Shown here piece after piece: positions 62,745 through 64,000 of a stretch of DNA of 64,000 bases (positions within the stretch are counted from its first letter, which is position 1; each line of letters opens with the position of its first letter). The stretch lies in assembly GCA_036502005.1 (NCBI GenBank), contig DASXZH010000037.1, positions 40,761 through 104,760 on the forward strand, given 5' to 3'. Made by a program: the position numbers and the translations under genes. Source of the stretch: DASXZH01 sp036502005. Its GTDB lineage: Bacteria > Armatimonadota > Fimbriimonadia > Fimbriimonadales > Fimbriimonadaceae. The notes beneath the pieces were generated by a model, which worked only from the letters and a program-made list of their open reading frames with translations, made no database searches and was not told where the DNA came from.

Positions 62745-63568
62745 TCAGCCGAAACCTCAAACGCGTTTCGTGCCGTTTCAAAGAGACGAACCTTCTCCAG
62801 CTTCGCCGGAAGATTGCCGTTCAAGCTATCCCAAATCTGCTGAACGATAATCTCCGTCGTCGTCACCTTGCCCGTAAACTCCGGAAGATCGTGGTTGAAG
62901 TTTTTGTGATCGTACCGATCTACAATGAGCCGATTGACAACCTCATCCAGCTTAAACAGATCCACAATGGCGCCAGTTTTGCTATCCAAATCGCCAGAAA
63001 TGGTGACTTCCAAAATGTAGTTATGCCCATGGCCAAATGGGTTGGCGCACTTGCCATACAACCGATCATTCTCTTCCTCGGAAATGTGATCGCTGTGCAG
63101 ACGGTGGGCGGCGGCAAATTCGTAGCTCTTCGTTAAAGTCATGTTCCAGTCCCTATTCTTATCTATTTCGCCCCAAAACGTCGGCATTTCCTCAAGTCTA
63201 AGCCCCACCAGTTCTGATTCCAGAGGGAGTTTTTCAAACTCCGCTTTGAAATACAAAAGCAGGTTCTCTATAGTTGGCGGGGTATCGGCAAATTCGCCAA
63301 TCTCATCGTTGATGCTTCGACCCTCGAAGCGGTTGATGACGTGGGTTCGCACCAAATCGTCGATCGTCTTGATGTTAACGACCATTCCAGTGTTGGGATC
63401 CGCTTCGCCTTCCGTGGTTACGTCGAGAACGTAATTGTGGCCGTGGTTGTAGGGCGAAGCCCACTTGCCAAAGCGCGCGCGGTTTTCTTCCTCGGTCAGC
63501 GATTTGAGCCAATACCGGTGCCCGGAAGAAAACGCAACTCTTCGAGTGAGTCGAATGGTGTTGGGCAT
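62741..63568 (-). CDS. Tandem 6-pyruvoyl-tetrahydropterin synthase-like protein
   Basis: 275 residues with two PTPS/QueD domains. Domain 2 (about 140-275) is complete: H155, C174 in KCANPFGHGHNY, H180, H182, D220 and H221 in YDHKNFNHD. Domain 1 (1-135) keeps the Zn His residues (H17, H42, H44) but has W36 for the catalytic Cys and F-E-G at 81-83 for the Y-D-H. So domain 1 is probably inactive. Domain 2's VTTTEIIVQQIWDSL resembles animal-type PTPS more than QueD. It should act in biopterin or queuosine-type pterin chemistry. Confidence 0.88.
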   Translation of the reverse strand: MPNTIRLTRRVAFSSGHRYWLKSLTEEENRARFGKWASPYNHGHNYVLDVTTEGEADPNTGMVVNIKTIDDLVRTHVINRFEGRSINDEIGEFADTPPTIENLLLYFKAEFEKLPLESELVGLRLEEMPTFWGEIDKNRDWNMTLTKSYEFAAAHRLHSDHISEEENDRLYGKCANPFGHGHNYILEVTISGDLDSKTGAIVDLFKLDEVVNRLIVDRYDHKNFNHDLPEFTGKVTTTEIIVQQIWDSLNGNLPAKLEKVRLFETARNAFEVSAD

Positions 63569-63835
63569 CTACTCAAATTACCAGCCTCTCGATTTCCGAT
63601 GCGAAGCTCTGGAGTGCGCGGAGCTTGCTCCCCTCAAAACGAGGCAGCTTGCTGCCGTTTGAGCAGCATATTTCTGGTCCTTCGCCTAATATCGGCATTT
63701 TTGGTTCGCAATGTAAAACTCGCGACTGAACAACAACATTCTCGAACCTTAGCGGAAGCAAGCTTCCTAATTTGAGCGGGAGCAAGCTCCGCGCACTCCA
63801 TAGCTTTGAAACGCAAAACAAAGTCTAGCATGCCC
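63569..63835. repeat. GAGCTTGCTC palindromic repeat cluster
   Basis: A 29-base unit at 63610-63638 (TGGAGTGCGCGGAGCTTGCT and on) recurs inverted at 63771-63800 with one inserted base. Between them sit hairpins GGCAGCTTGCTGCC (63643-63656) and GGAAGCAAGCTTCC (63754-63767). No gene is supported in these 267 bases. Confidence 0.85.
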
Positions 63836-64000
63836 TCAAGCCCCTTTCTCATAAGATTGCCCCAACGACCTGGGAACCACCGTCCCTCTGCCGACCGCAA
63901 CCAAAACCGCAAGGGCGGCCACGTACGGCAATGCAATCAGGAACTGAAAAGGCACCGTCGAACCGCGTGCCTGAAGCACATACTGCAGGGAATCCAAATA
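63836..64000 (-). CDS. ABC transporter permease, C-terminal fragment (sugar/nucleoside type)
   Basis: Runs in from the right edge; 54 codons and the stop are visible. YLDSLQYVLQARGSTVPFQF, then LIALPYVAALAVLVAVGRG and PRSLGQSYEKGA match the end of BmpC/NupQ-type permeases (last helix and conserved P..LG..Y). Only the tail is seen, so substrate is open. Confidence 0.75.
   Translation of the reverse strand, partial: YLDSLQYVLQARGSTVPFQFLIALPYVAALAVLVAVGRGTVVPRSLGQSYEKGA

Overview
The window most likely comes from a member of the Armatimonadota, Fimbriimonas-like class. The main pointer is a prepilin at 44141 that starts with the AFTLIELLVVIAIIAILAA helix, continues ILFPVFAQA, and ends with an H-X9-DG style FVDGH tail, a combination I associate with that phylum. 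The many secreted or lipoprotein genes, the moderate GC content and the scattered gene order fit. The assignment is inference from protein style; there is no rRNA gene here.

Layout. 1-5.1 kb: glycan degradation (GH3 beta-glucosidase running off the left edge, a secreted protein, a GH144-type glucoamylase-family enzyme). 5.0-5.7 kb: AbrB-Doc toxin-antitoxin pair. 5.8-9.7 kb: tRNA-Thr, a small hypothetical, panC-panB, bcp and a CBS protein on the minus strand, divergent from an MTA/MTI phosphorylase and a degenerate DprA-like gene. 10.5-15.4 kb: a decapitated secreted protein, a lipoprotein, alditol oxidase, tRNA-Gly, an inositol-phosphatase-family enzyme and a peroxiredoxin-like protein. 15.4-26 kb: aspS, a GYF/TM2 protein, a GH65-like lipoprotein, a deacetylase-like protein, a BarA-type hybrid kinase, an orphan livF and rimI-tsaD. 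26-33.4 kb: pentapeptide-repeat protein, BI-1 protein, ParD with a frameshifted ParE, acylphosphatase, fadN-like gene, di-haem peroxidase and a GspG-like pilin. 33.6-47.1 kb: small membrane proteins, a beta-propeller, hydrolases, an amidase, hslV, a PhoR-like kinase, an HDOD protein, lysS, the large prepilin, a triple YbjQ protein and a second RelE/ParE pair. 47.1-55.6 kb: C-terminal half of a split MetH, a Cas4-like/DnaQ-like (DUF2779) nuclease, recG and an MFS transporter. 56-61.6 kb: F-type ATP synthase genes atpZ-I-B-E-F-H-A-G, without atpD and atpC. 61.8-64 kb: an IF3 N-domain/SDR fusion, a tandem PTPS, and the end of an ABC permease.

How genes work together. The clearest units are panB-panC (pantothenate), rimI-tsaD (ribosomal N-acetylation and t6A), the ATP synthase stator, rotor and alpha genes, and the PTPS plus SDR pair, which suggests reduced-pterin synthesis. 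GH3 next to a GH144-type enzyme suggests use of beta-1,2-glucan.

The most striking non-coding signal is a set of heptamer phrase repeats (GTCGAAN, AGAACTT, TTCTNNN) arranged as imperfect inverted arrays in intergenic spaces, one of them between atpA and atpG. Other points worth a second look are the IF3N-SDR fusion, the tandem PTPS with a dead first domain, the split MetH, the ATP operon lacking atpDC, a one-base ParE frameshift and a roughly 120-base structured element at 36354-36474.
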